A DNA stretch of 64,000 nt from Acanthosoma haemorrhoidale (lineage: Eukaryota > Arthropoda > Insecta > Hemiptera > Acanthosomatidae): assembly GCA_930367205.1 (NCBI GenBank), contig OV884011.1, forward strand, positions 168,961,226 through 169,025,225. The letters are read 5' to 3'. Below are positions 14,100 through 26,020 of the stretch, piece after piece; the stretch's first letter is position 1; each line of letters opens with the position of its first letter. The notes under the pieces are model-generated. The model had not been told where the DNA came from, made no database searches, and saw nothing but the letters and a program-made list of their open reading frames with translations. A program made the translations under genes and the position numbers.

Positions 14100-14165
14100 C
14101 TGTCTCCAAGGGACTCAAACCCGGGGCAACCCTCAAGTGATAACTAACCTTCTCAACCGCACCAG
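14100..14165 (-). repeat. tRNA-like (SINE head)
   Basis: The minus strand reads TGCGGTTGAGAAGGTTAG (A-box type) and GGGTTTGAGTCCC (B-box, from 14110-14122) at suitable spacing. Stem pairing is poor. Confidence 0.45.
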
Positions 14166-15429
14166 AGAAACATTCAATGTGGCTTTAATGCATTCAGAAA
14201 GGATGGACTTGACTATCAAGTAAATTCCTTAAATTTGTTATCATCCATCATTAATCATCCCTTTAGAATTACTTTCCTTTTGAAAAAAATTCATTAATCA
14301 TGGGGATAAGGAACAAAGGCGCTGATAATACGAAAGAATTTTTAAAAATGTCTGATTCTGCTGTCCTCGGTTTGACAAAAAAAAATTCATTGTTATTCCT
14401 TATGGTTGAATAAAATGTTTTTGTTAAATAATTTCCGAATGAAAGTTTCAATTTCAAACAGGTATAGGTCATTTCAATTCTACCTAGTTGTATTGATGTT
14501 ATAGAACATCGTCGAAATGATACAATCGATCTGAAATGTTTGAATGCATTCCACAATAGACGAGGTGATACTGATTATCTGTTGCTCAAACAGGCAATAA
14601 GAAATAAAAATTATTCTTAAACATTAGTTTTTAAATATTTTCGAAATAAGGGGATTATGCTTGTGGATGAGAGAACCATATCAGCAAAGCAAGTGGCTCC
14701 TACTGATTGTGATGGATCTGAAATAATTGAATTCCTAATTTCTATGATAGTTAATTATTTACAAAATTATCTGCTTAATTGAAATATGACAGATCAATTC
14801 AAAGCCCTGATGAAATATTACTTCTTTAAGATAAAATATACTAATAACGTTATTTTATAAAATATTATTTATGTATGTATACTTGAAACAGTTATAATTT
14901 TCAAGTGCAACTGTATTAATATTAATCTGGGATGGTTTAATTAATAATTTATTTCGTGGTAATGCCTAGGTCATCATGAGAAATATCTTTAAATGAAGAG
15001 GCTGCTTCGTTCTGTGATGGATTCAGCAGTAACACAATTTTAAACCAATTTAAAAGTTATAATTCAATTAGCTACGATTGAGGCTTAGTTTTTAGCATCG
15101 CTTGAGGAAGCAATAATCTTTTGCTCTGTAAAATGTTGAATATTTGGCTAAAAACCGCCACGGGGTATAAAACGCAAAGCTAAAGTAATTGTTGCTGTCA
15201 ACTCGTTTAAACTTCTCATTTCTCATTTTCAACTTTTTTTTTTTTAGTCAACTCTTCTCAGTGGGTCAACAACATCTGTTTTGTTTTTAGTTATTAGATT
15301 GTAGTTTGTTTTCTAATTTAAGTTTTCTTTTAATGTATTCATGCAGTTCGTGATATTAGTCACTATGAAATAACTAGAGTGCTTTGAAGCCCAGGTCATT
15401 CAAGTTTCTCTGTACTTACATGAGGACTT

Positions 15430-15545
15430 ATCCCAACAACATCCCTCAAAACGTATTCGATCCGTTGCAGCAACTTACGAACTTGGTGTTTAATACCAAG
15501 ACCCCACCAACCTCCTTGCATCGATTAAACAGTTTGTACATAAAA
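15430..15545 (+). mobile_element. Second Jockey-like family, short RT tail piece, opposite orientation
   Basis: It codes for QNVFDPLQQLTNLVFNTKTP followed by PTSLHR, matching KCFDSLQHLTNPVFNTITPP at 6.5 kb. It lies about 0.7 kb from the minus-strand copy at 16.5 kb. Confidence 0.6.
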
Positions 15546-15959
15546 CCTCTTGATTTATTCCTCTTTACAGTAAGCCCTGCAATGAGGTCGTTTAGTGGAA
15601 ACGTGTTTCATTGCTGTTTAGGGCTTATCGCCTGATTTTGATACATTAGTTGTATTGGTAATTCCAATAATTGCGTCTTATGAATTATGTGAAAAATAAA
15701 ATAAATAATAAAATTAACAATTCAGGAGAAACACTGACTTGTCACAAGAAGCCTTTATAGCCTCTCCAAATTTTTATTTTTACATTGCTTAAAGTTTTGC
15801 TTATTCTGGGACCTCCAGCAGATAGACTGTGCATGATATAATGCTTTTTACCCATATCATTCTTATTCTTCTAATCGAATGGGTACACTCGCAATATGCA
15901 ATAAAATTTTATTGGTATTTAATAAATGGTGAATGGAAATGGTGAATGGGTTTTTACTT

Positions 15960-16550
15960 CATACCTCCTTGTTATTAAAAATTATGAAATTTAATATAGA
16001 TTCTATATAAATGAATCTATTAGCAATATGTCAATATTATATGTCCTGTAGCTTGGCTACAAGTTTACACTGTGATTTTCGATTGTTACAAAAGTATAAT
16101 GAGCATTCATTGTCTATACTGAGTGATGGGGCTCACCTTATGAATCATAACACCTAAAACTAACTTACATCTAACAAACAAAATCTTAAACTAATTTTCC
16201 CTGACGATCTGTTGCGATCCTTGCGGGAAGGGTGGTGGGGTCATAGTGTTAAGCACTGTGTTTATTAGGCCCTGTAACGAGTAAAAAAACTTGATGTGTC
16301 TCCGGCGGATAAACTTGCTCACCGACGCCACATGGGTGCAGGGTGGCGTTCTTTAACCTCTCGAGAGAGGTATGTTGGACCACTTTTCTCATGATACCAT
16401 TCTGTAATTGTTGGAGAGTTTTAGCTGTATTGTCAGTCAAGTGGGTAAATAGCGGGGCACCGTATAGCAGAGCTGGCCGGACGACACATTTATATATCAT
16501 CTGTTTGAGAAAAGCGAAGAAGTTGAGTGATGTTAGCAAGTGTTAGCAAA
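15960..16550 (-). mobile_element. Second Jockey-like family, RT thumb and 3' UTR
   Basis: Minus strand 16539-16249 reads FFAFLKQMIYKCVVRPALLY, GAPLFTHLTDNTAKTLQQLQ, NGIMRKVVQHTSLERLKNAT, then changes frame. The 3' UTR shares GTGATGGGGCTCACCTTATG and CTGTAGCTTGGCTACA with 6.2 kb. It is 5'-truncated near 16550. Confidence 0.85.
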
Positions 16551-17180
16551 GCCGGTAAGACCTGTTTCGTACTTTTTCTATTTTGTTACTAAAATGGGTA
16601 GAGAAATGGAGCTATCTACCCATTTTCATACCCAGATAGTAAGTACATTGAAGAAGCAGGTGAGTTCTCTTGCCCTCCCATAGTATAGGATTTTGGCAAG
16701 GCTTTCTCCTCCCCAAAAAAGGCGATGGCAATGTTTTTTATAATCACAATTTTCAAAAAAAAAATTTTATGTACATATTGGGACTGTACCGATTCCGTGT
16801 TTGATTTTAAAAGAATAATAATGATGGATGTAAAAAATTAGTTTATGTACTGAAGGTGCTAGAACAAGCGAAACGTTGACCAATGTAAGAATAAAAGTAA
16901 ATAACGTGGACATACTGCCTTTTTTTGAAAAATTTATGTTTCTTTGAAATACAGGTGTCTATTTCTAGAGTTTCGACTCGTTGGAATATTAAAATAAATA
17001 ATAAAAACATAGGATAACTAATATAATAATAATAATAATAATAATTTATAAGATACTGGAAAAAAGGGGGGGGGCAAAATAATTTGGACACCAGATGAAA
17101 CGGATATCACATAAAAAGTAAGCGAGACAATATTGTTATTCCTCAAAATTTATCATATTTATAGGGATCTAAAATATATA

Positions 17181-17502
17181 TGTCAATAGTGACGTAACCA
17201 CCCAATGGTACTACATATATATTTTGAGTATCGTATAGTGAGTTTTTGCTCAATCTCTCCCAAAAAAGTCCTCGTGAAGATTGTGCAAGAAATTTTGTAC
17301 ATTATGTCAATGCAGTATTCACTGGTTATAAGTTCAAATTATGTCAATAGTGACGTAACCACCCAATGGTACTACATATATATTTTGAGTATCGTATAGT
17401 GAGTTTTTGCTCAATCTCTCCCAAAAAAGTCCTCGTGAAGATTGTGCAAGAAATTTTGTACATTATGTCAATGCAGTATTCACTGGTTATAAGTTCAAAT
17501 TA
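17181..17502. repeat. Perfect tandem duplication, 161-bp unit, two copies
   Basis: TGTCAATAGTGACGTAACCA starts at 17181 and again at 17342. The two units, 17181-17341 and 17342-17502, look identical base for base by eye. Similarity stops right after (TATTGCAAG). Confidence 0.95.
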
Positions 17503-18389
17503 TTGCAAGTATTCTCCTTTCTATCAGCATCTGAGTGAGTTTATGATCTTTTGTTTTGAAGATGTTTTTAATCGTTTGATAGTTGGGTTTGTTTATTTTA
17601 GGAAAATATTATAATAGGTGTAAGTTGGTTTTAATAATTCAATAACTGATTTTATTAATCTGTAAAGATTTACAATGGCATTAGAATTAAAAGCATCAAA
17701 CGTTTGAACAATATAAAATAAATGAAATAAACATATCTGTAAAGATTAATTAAATAACACTTTGTTTACCCGATATTTTAGTGGATAGTCACAGCACATA
17801 AGCAAACAATAAAAAAAAAAGTTTTATCTTGAAAGTAACCTTCACACACAAAACACTAGCTAGATCATCAGCAGGAGTTCACATAGGCTTGAAAGACTTT
17901 TATTTAGTTATACAACCAATGTTTCCTGAGCTTGAACTTGTACTGCTCTGACCCATTTCACTTCGTAACCATAAAAGAAGTGTCATAAGAATATTCTATT
18001 TTACTTCCGTCCAGGAGGCTTTTTATATTTTTAGAAAGCAGCATAATGCTGGGGGTCTCCGCAACCTTCAAATCCTTAAAGGCTTGGATTGTGTAGAGGT
18101 AGTTAGATAATTAATTAATTTAGTATTACAGGAATAGTCCGCTTTTAGTCTATATGTAATCATAAATGTAATTATAGTGTTTATTTTAAAATACATTTAA
18201 CAAATAAGATCTTTGAAAACAATTGTCTTAATCGACTATAAAAAAACAAACAATTAAGGGTCACGATCATGGCTGCAAGTCTTCAGGGGTATAAAATAGG
18301 TACCACCTATTCAATGATTAGAGCGGCGTATCCTCCTACTGTAATCACCGTCTCTCTCGTATGTCCGTGATGACTCGGTCTGATGATGA
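17503..18389. other. AT-rich DNA, no recognised feature
   Basis: This stretch follows the tandem duplication. No open frame of note. Confidence 0.5.
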
Positions 18390-18440
18390 TGAAGTGGAAT
18401 CATCACCAGGCTAACCAGAATCCGCATTCATCAGTGCCAA
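18390..18440 (+). repeat. Dispersed direct repeat, copy 1
   Basis: ATCACCAGGCTAACCAGAAT followed by CCGCATTCATCAGTGC matches 21375-21415 with few changes. The family is unknown. Confidence 0.5.
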
Positions 18441-19198
18441 ATCATTTTACATCACCGGCCATAACTTTGAAACTCTGCCAATAGGCCTAGTGACGATCGG
18501 CTTTGAATGATTTTTTGCAGCCCTTGCCATTTGTATCTCAATCCTTTCGAATGCTTTTTAGGTCATTTAAAAGCTATTTATTTACGAAGGAAATACATCT
18601 TTCAAGCCAAACTCTTCTACAGGGCTCACTATTTTGCTTAGTTCTTACTACATATTTGCTGATCACCCTGAGAAAAATCTAACGGCAAGCCAGGAATCCA
18701 AAGTTACTCCAAGTTTTATCTGTCGTAGCGAATTATTTTATCACCTCAAGATATGGTGACGCTATTACGTCACACCGTCATGTGACTTTTGTTCCTTGAT
18801 AGTTATTCGTCAAATAAGATATTGAAGATTGTCTAGAAATTATCAAGATTTTACTAATTAATAGGCAAGATGATGATGAAGAAAAACAACAAAAACATGC
18901 ATGAAAAATTCTTACGATTTCATGTTGTTGATATATGAAATCCATCTAAAGATAATCTTCTCCTACAGCTTTGGTTATTATGTATAAAATGTAAGTTCAG
19001 CCTTCAGGAGCACGAAAGGAAGTCTGCTTTTGACAGGAGGAGATAGGTATCCCCTCTTCTCCCCCATGACCAGGCGTGCATACTACACCTCAAGAATATT
19101 TTCTTCGCTTAAACTTTTATATTATACTCTAATACATTGAAATCCTAATAAAAATCTTATGGTGCAAAAATTATTAGCTGTTGGGTGATATAGGGTTA

Positions 19199-19890
19199 GG
19201 GTCTTTTCGGGAATAGGGACCCCACTGATATTTAACATTGTTTTGGTTATTTTTCCACCTTCCTGTAATGTTTTTATCTATATTTATGTTTCTTGGGCCC
19301 GTCTTAGTGAACCTTAGTACCTGATAATATTTCAGTTTAGTTTTGTGATCCTAAAGGGAAACATCATGCCGTTATTTTATTTAGCTGCTGACAAAGGAAA
19401 AAGTGGGTTTGTTTCTTCAAAAAAATTGCATAGAAAAAAAATGTGTTCTAATGGCCATCAAATGAAAGTTTATCTAGGATAAAAGGATATGCAACGTGAG
19501 AGGCTGCAAAGAAACCTTTGGATTGAGAAAAGGAACATTTTTGTAAAACAGTAATTTGCCATTTAATAAATTTGTCATTTTTCTATACTGCTGGACAAAA
19601 GAATATACATTTACTAAATTTTGTCAAGAGGAACTAGGATTAGTAACCGGTACTATTACAGATTGATTCATATTCTTATTTGTGTGAATTTTTATGGCGC
19701 AACAAAAACAGCGGTAATAATTTGTTCAATCAATTAATAAATGACATTGTAAATTTTTGGCCACCAGAATATCTATGCTTAAACACTAAAACAACTTTTA
19801 CTAAACCCTTTCCCAGAACCTTTCATTTACAGATAATAGACTAGAACAATGATTAAAAACAATCAGGGGTCCCTATTCCCAAAAAGACCC
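19199..19890. mobile_element. 692-bp DNA transposon with 25-bp TIRs and TA duplication
   Basis: Left end 19199-19223 begins GGGTCTTTTCGGGAATAG. The reverse complement of 19866-19890 is identical except for one base (C to T at position 10). TA precedes the left end (19197-19198) and follows the right end (19891-19892). No long ORF is present. A short frame near 19490-19540 reads CNVRGCKETFGLRKGTFL. This looks like a non-autonomous or decayed element of a TA-targeting superfamily. Confidence 0.85.
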
Positions 19891-19991
19891 TAAGGTTAAT
19901 AAGGTAACCTAAAAAGCAACATAAATCTGTAATAATAATGGAAACTTATACATTTAAAAAAAATTACGTATGTTATTAAAAATCCATGGAG

Positions 19992-20064
19992 GCTCTCAAG
20001 TGGTGTAAGTGGTTCATTCTTGTTGTCTAATGATAAGGTGTTAGGTTCGAGTCCTTAAATCGAA
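19992..20064 (+). repeat. tRNA-like (SINE head) next to LTR A
   Basis: CTCTCAAGTGGTGTAAGTGG (A-box type) and GGTTCGAGTCC (perfect B-box, 20044-20054) are present. The acceptor stem does not close. Confidence 0.45.
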
Positions 20065-20081
20065 AAATATGTATTGCCTTT

Positions 20082-21149
20082 TGTAGCGACCACTAACCAC
20101 ATAAGATAAATCACCCTATACTCTATACTATATATATATATATTGTAAATTGGTTATAATATGTTGTAAATTAATTTAAACAAATGTAAATAACATTACC
20201 AAACCATAAGTCATACCAGTGTAAATATTGTAAACAATAAAAGACGCAGCTGCAAAAAAAACTAGTCAGAGGCCCTTAATGGGAAAAGCAGGTAGCAAGC
20301 GACCCAGGCCTCGGTGGGTCACTGCCTAGAACAAAGCGTCACCGCAACCCTGCCGTATGGTTGGTCAAAATAACACCCCAGATAATTCGCGACTACTGAC
20401 TATAAATAGAGCCGGGATTTGGCCTGTAAATCATTCTAACAACAGCTCTCTGACTGGTACTGGCAGCTGCACTGATGCTTCAAGACTTGGCCTTCTCAAT
20501 TATGAAAACCTCTACATCTCTCTTCCTAACCTCGCTATGTTTTAGTCCTGCCTCATCAGACCCCACTCTTTCCTAGTGGGATTCTCTGCCTCTGGCAACT
20601 CCTGGCAACTACTCACTGGCTCGTGGCTCCCGCTGGAACTCTGAAAACCTGACTGCTTCTTTATGAAAAACCTCTGCATCTCTCTTTCCTAACCGCTATG
20701 TTGTAGTCCGGCGTCTGTCAGACCCACACCATCCCAGTGGGAATCTCTGCCATCGTCTCGCTAAAACTAGTACCTCCTTGGGAGAGACCTCTCCCTCGCG
20801 GACAACGGTTGCCGTGTCCCTACAAACTTTACCTAGTAGTGTCTCCCACGGCAATTCAGACTGCCCCTCTCCAGTTCACACTCGCCTTTGGGATCCGGAC
20901 GGTTTTCGCCTACCCTCAGATACCGAGTGTGGATTCGTGGTCATTCCAAGACCATATAAATTACCTACCCTATACCTCTTCTCCTGAACATAGTGCATTG
21001 TCGGGGCAGATATGGAGTCAGATAGTACAGTAGTAAGACCCGTCATGAAGCAATTGTCCAGGCCATAGCCTAATCAACCCTCACTTCGTCACTAGGGCTA
21101 GGATAACTAGGGTTTAAATAAACCCCCCCCCCCTCGTGTCGACCCGACA
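20082..21149 (+). mobile_element. Solo LTR A (TGTAGCGAC family), 1068 bp, TSD CCTTT
   Basis: It begins TGTAGCGACCACTAACCAC and ends GTCGACCCGACA, with TG...CA termini. CCTTT occurs at 20077-20081 and again at 21150-21154, an exact 5-bp target duplication. Inside are a TATA-like tract and an AATAAA near 20240, consistent with LTR promoter and polyadenylation signals. No gag-pol lies next to it. A 5-bp duplication fits gypsy, copia or BEL families; I cannot choose. Confidence 0.92.
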
Positions 21150-21356
21150 CCTTTCATTGACACTTCTGTAAATATTTTCATAGGTAGTTCCCGAGAGGTT
21201 ATTCGCCTATTTTTATTATATAAGGGAGTACTTTAATAGATTATTTCTTAAATGAATACTAACTGTTGTAGCTGATTATTTAGTTTAATTGGGCAGTTTT
21301 TCATTGCTTAATGTATGCAAGATAAAACGTCGCTCTAGCCATACATTTTAAAAACA

Positions 21357-21430
21357 CTCATCACCACTCACCAGAATCATCACCAGGCTGGCCAGAATCC
21401 ACATTTATCAATGCGAGGGCAGGCGTCGGA
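21357..21430 (+). repeat. Dispersed direct repeat, copy 2
   Basis: ATCACCAGGCTGGCCAGAAT followed by CCACATTTATCAATGC matches 18394-18433. A shorter internal echo (CACTCACCAGAATCATCACC) precedes it. Confidence 0.5.
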
Positions 21431-21693
21431 AACCATTTCTTTCTTCATAGGTGGCCTTCCGCAAGACATTTTACTCTCACCTCGTTGCTGAATTCGAATG
21501 AATATTATTTACCTTCATTCAGGTACAAAATAATCGTCTTTCGTGACTTTAACAGGAAGTATAAAAGAAAAAATGAAATGAAAAATCTGGTTTCTGTTCG
21601 CTAACTTATAAATACTTCTATAGTTCATATTGGGAGCTATTTAAAATTTTATGTTTTAACTTTTCCCATGATTAGAGAAAAAAAATAATGTCT

Positions 21694-21822
21694 GGTTCCC
21701 ACGTGGCGTGAATCTTGACATTTCACATAAATTTTAATATAATTATTTTCCTCGACCCGTATTACGTATATCAGTATATAGATAATACATCAATAATTCG
21801 TGATTCACGCCTCGTGGGAACC
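21694..21822. mobile_element. 129-bp foldback MITE-like element
   Basis: GGTTCCCACGTGGCGTGAAT(C) at 21694-21714 is the reverse complement of 21802-21822 except at one position. The interior is AT-rich and non-coding. Flanks show no clear target duplication (TCT left, CTG right). Confidence 0.75.
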
Positions 21823-22797
21823 CTGCATAATGATGGACTAACCCAAGTGGCATTTCAAAGGTCAATAGGTCATGTGTAAATATATATACGTACATAAGCA
21901 CATGCAATCCTATCCCTCTTGTTGAGATAATAAATAAACAAAGGATGTAGTAAAATAATAATAAATAAGTAATACGATACTGATGTGAAGGAATGCAGAC
22001 TGTTATGACAAAAAAAATACGGATTTTCCTGACAGGGGCCATTCTTCATTCTAAGTCAGTTTCAGGTTCGCATAATATTTAAAGTATAATAATAATAATA
22101 ATTTGATTATATGTAGGTATCTCTTAGTAGTGTTTCTTTACTTTTTACGTCTTATATTTCCTTTATACAAGTATGTTAAAAATTACAATTAGTAGAAATA
22201 GAAAAATTGTGAGACTAGTGATTTACAAAGACTATTAAAATGTATTTTTTTCTCTTTTGTTATTTTATGGGAGAAAATTAAAAATGCTTTATTTTTCCTG
22301 TGGCTTTGCCTTGTCGTGGACGTGGAACCATAGGATGAAATCTTAAGCGAAGCTTAGTTAGTTATTCAACAAGAATCAAAACTAATCTTCAAAGGCATAA
22401 GATGAAAACTGAAACATTTCTTTTAAAAGTTCTAATCAGGAGGCAGACGGACACTGCAACGGTGGTCAAGCAAAGCTTAACTCCATTATAACAGTGATTA
22501 ATTGCAGTGAGCAGATAGAAGGGTGTATGTAAAAAGACTGCTAGCAATCAGCACGAGTACTGAGAGAGTAGACCCTCTCTCACTCTAATCCCTTTTTGCC
22601 TCCACCTCGCTTCCTTGTGGATATCAACCCTTAAACGCCTAACCTAAATCCCTTCACTGCACAGCCGTTAGTACAAAGGTGTCTGCCCTATAACAGTGGC
22701 CGCAAATATTAATTTTTTTTATTAATATCTTGGAAAATCCTACTTCTAGTAACTTCAAATATTTCAAGTCCCAGCTTTAATCTTTTTCAGATAGAAA

Positions 22798-23640
22798 CTT
22801 CTTTATTGCGATATAATTACAATCTGCTTTATCGGACAATAAGTAATTGTGATGAATGTTCTAATTCATACCATATTTACATTTTTTTCATTCACTCGCT
22901 CATTCATACAGTATTTACAAACAGCCCAGGGACCTCCCAAATCCACATGGTTGTCACCTCCCCGCGAAAGAGGAAGCGGAGTATTGAGAAGTCCCCCACA
23001 CTCTTCCGTCAGCCACGGCACTTGATACGAGCAAGTTGAGGCGTGAGAGCCACAGACGCTCAGGACATGATTGAAGAAACTGGCCATTGCTAGGACTCCA
23101 AAAGTCACGTATTTATAGCAGGTCACGAGGTCACTTCCACTCTACCGCACATCCACTCCGGTCTCCCACACTCCTTAATTCCTTCACCTAACCTTCAAAT
23201 AGGTCCTCCTAGTAAAAGGATCCGTTCACCCCAAATACATTTACCTTTATTTTTCCCTTATCCTTCATTTTCTAAGTTTGAGAACTAAAAAAAACACTGC
23301 CACTTTAGTCTCCGAATGTTAAGGACTCATTTAAGACATTGACGACACAATAATTTACTAGAAAGAAGATATTACAAAATTTGAACTTCTCCAGCCCAAA
23401 TTTTTTCTTCTTTTACTGCTCCTTCACTTCCTTCCTTTTAACTTTAATTTGCTCAGCACTGGTAAGCATGCTCTGCCCTGGTGCATTTCTGGATGTAGCA
23501 CATTTACATTTCACTGGGTTTGGCACCCCGGCGTGCATCTCAAACAGAAATCTGTTTTACCCCGAACATCTCTAGTCCTTCGATCCTACCTAACTGACCA
23601 TTTTCGAGTCAGGTGTAGCTCAGAATACCCAAACTACTTT
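22798..23640 (-). mobile_element. Second copy of the non-autonomous Jockey-derived element, with a retroposon inserted
   Basis: It is the reverse complement of the 11900-12690 copy. It is interrupted at about 23153-23298 by an unrelated stretch ending AACTAAAAAAAACA. The LINE sequence resumes on each side at the TAAAGTGGCAGTG / GACCTCGTGACC junction. The short repeat flanking the insert (GGCAGTG and GGAAGTG) is a plausible imperfect duplication. Confidence 0.65.
23153..23298 (+). repeat. SINE-like retroposon with A-rich tail
   Basis: It contains TCCCACACTCCTTA, then AGGTCCTCCTAGTA, AAGGATCCG and TCACC, ending in an A run. A related block occurs at 13783-13862. The A tail and the clean insertion into a LINE copy suggest retroposition. 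No tRNA-type A or B box was recognised. Confidence 0.45.
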
Positions 23641-23890
23641 TAAGACAAACAAAGCGTTTCTCAAAGTTATAGTCTGGGCACAAAATGACGCAGGCATTTC
23701 TACTAGTCATGTGACCTGACCGGAGTGGTAAAAAAAATTCTGCGTTTCCAGGTTGACTGTAAAAGATCGGTTACCCGTTGATGCCCTGCCTATCTTGCCC
23801 AATGTTGAAGAGAATAAATAATCCATATCAACGCCTTGACAACCCTCAGCATTATACAGTTGTACGGAATTGGATAATCTTGTTTACACA

Positions 23891-24549
23891 TGTAGCGACC
23901 GCTAACTACATAAGATAAATCACCCTATACTCTATTGCATATATATTGTAATGAAAAGTAAAATAACATGAATTAAATGTATTATAAACAAATGTAAATC
24001 ATTGTAAAAGTGTTAATCAATAAAAGGCGGAAGTCAACCAATTCACACAAGAAAGGGAAACCAATTCACCAGCTAGCAGTCATAAAGAGTCATAAACTTA
24101 ACAACCCTTTAGGGGGCCTCTCTACCTCCAGGGCTTGTCCCCGGGTCGGGTAAGGAGGTGGCTCACTACCGGTCACGTTCCTCGCCCCAGGTGTGCGTGT
24201 GAACCACCGCCGGATCCAGACCCTTTCCACCTCCCAGCAGGAAGTAGAGAGGGTACTTAAGGCAGGGCTACTGGCCCTGTTAGTTAGTCTCTCTCTCGCG
24301 ACTCTCCCATGGCCTTTACTCGTGACGCTTGCTTGGTTTCCGCTCGAACTCTGAAAACTTGACTAATTCTTTATGAAACCTCTGTACCTCTTCTCTTGAA
24401 CATAGTGCATTGTCGGGGCACATACCTATCATAAATGGAGTCAGATAGTAACGCCGTCATGGAACGATTGTCCATGTTATAAACTCGAATAATCCGCACT
24501 TGTCACCAGGGCTAGGGTAATCAGGCACCTCCCTAGTGACGTCCCGACA
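23891..24549 (+). mobile_element. Solo LTR B (same family), 659 bp, TSD ACACA
   Basis: It begins TGTAGCGACCGCTAACTACA and ends GTGACGTCCCGACA. ACACA flanks both ends (23886-23890 and 24550-24554). It shares the opening 50 bases and the region of ATAGTGCATTGTCGGGGCAC with LTR A, but the middle differs, so it is a shorter subfamily. Confidence 0.92.
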
Positions 24550-24869
24550 ACACACATCTATAATTTTTTTTTCGTGAGGCAGTGTTTTTGAGAACTTGTT
24601 ACATCTTATCAAAAATTAAATACAAATAGATCTGAAAATCGGTTTTATTTATTTTTCAACTATTTTTACTGACTAACTGATCAATTAAGAATAGGAGTGT
24701 ATGTTTTGTATTATGTACAAATTTATTTTATTTGGTTGTCCTCTGCCTGAAGTTCACATACATCAATTAATTAATGTAAAATTGTCACAAAAAACCTACT
24801 AAATACTAAATACGAGCAGATGTAGCGAATACTATAGTTATCTCTTTATGAATCATCTTTTGGAATATA

Positions 24870-25085
24870 ATTTTCCTTCATATCCTCTCGTTATTAAAAA
24901 TTATGGAAATGAGTATAGATCCTACATAAATGAATATATACAGTAGGTCATTATGTGTCCTGTAGCTTGGCTACATTTTATGCAATTTTTAATAAATTTA
25001 CATAGTTATTTGAGATTGTTACAAAAGTATAATGCACATTATACATTCATTGACTCATTGTTGTGTCATTGTGTTCATTGTCTAA
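24870..25085 (-). mobile_element. Second Jockey-like family, 3' UTR only
   Basis: It shares TCGTTATTAAAAATTATG, TATAGATCCTACATAAATGA and CTGTAGCTTGGCTACATTTT with the 15.96-kb copy. No coding part remains. Confidence 0.75.
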
Positions 25086-25204
25086 ATATGTTTAAAAGTA
25101 ATATCTTAGAATATATTTTGTTTTTTCTCCTTTCCTTAAAAACATATTTAACGATTGTGAAACAATACATGATATGTTTACTAATTATCAATCATAGAAA
25201 AAAA

Positions 25205-25283
25205 AACACTAGTAGTGTTGGGAATGGAACCTGGGGCCTACCCAATATACCGTCGCGGCTCAATCAACTGAGCTACCCTGTAA
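25205..25283 (-). repeat. tRNA-like (SINE head), minus strand
   Basis: The minus strand reads GGGTAGCTCAGTTGATTGAG (A-box type, 25260-25276 region) and AGGTTCCATTCC (B-box type, 25221-25232) at tRNA spacing. The stems do not pair well enough for a working tRNA. Confidence 0.5.
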
Positions 25284-25317
25284 GATTGGCTGCCAGGGAA
25301 TATTGGGAGTAGGACAT

Positions 25318-25390
25318 TATCTCGGTAGTTCGGTTGGAACAGCCCCCGGGAACCATTGGAGAAGCCCATGGTTTGAGTCCCGACCCTGCA
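25318..25390 (+). repeat. tRNA-like (SINE head), plus strand
   Basis: GGTAGTTCGGTTGGAACAGC (A-box type) and GGTTTGAGTCC (B-box, 25370-25380) are at tRNA spacing. It diverges head-to-head from the tRNA-like unit at 25205-25283. It is probably SINE-derived rather than a functional tRNA. Confidence 0.45.
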
Positions 25391-25816
25391 AGTATAATTG
25401 TTCTTTGGCTAATAATTATGAACAATAGTGGGATTCATACCACAACTAAATTTTATTGTATAAAACTTTATATTTTTGAAAAAAATTTCATTTTTCATCT
25501 ACTGTTAAATGTCTAAGTTCGAAAATTGAAATTTTCTTTATACCCTTGGAGTAAAAATTTACTAGCAGACTAATATGTTACACTAAAATTGTTGACACTC
25601 GAAGCAGTAATTTATGAGGTATCTTTAAAATTTGTTTTCGCTGCCATATTAAATGTTTCTTTGTCTATGAAACAAAAAAAAAAATTAACTAACCCTTTAA
25701 TAACTTCTGAGCTGTGGTGAGAAATTATAAATTAAAACCCAAAAATATTAAGCATGCTCTTTTTTACGTTTAATATGTTTCATCATAAATTCCGTTATTC
25801 TATATTTAGTATACTC

Positions 25817-26020
25817 CTTTATTGTGCTATAATTACAATCTGCCTTTTATAAAGCAATAAGTAATAAGATAAATGCTCTCATTCAAACCATATTTACAGT
25901 TCATCATTCCCTCGCTCATTCATACAATATTTACAGACAGCCCAGAGACCTGCCAAATCCACATGCGAAGAGAAAGCGGAGTCTTGGGAAGTCCCCCCCG
26001 CGTCACCGGATATTCTATAT
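25817..26020 (-). mobile_element. Jockey 3' tail fragment
   Basis: On the + strand it reads TAATTACAATCTGCC, CAATAAGTAAT, then the ACAGCCCAGAGACC and AAAGCGGAGTCTTGGGAAG blocks shared with the tails at 22.8, 39.6, 45.5 and 60.9 kb. It is 5'-truncated at about 26020. Confidence 0.85.

Noticed and set aside
20737..21033. Plus-strand frames of 98 and 69 codons
   Set aside because: They lie inside solo LTR A and recur only in part in LTRs C and D; LTR sequence, not coding.
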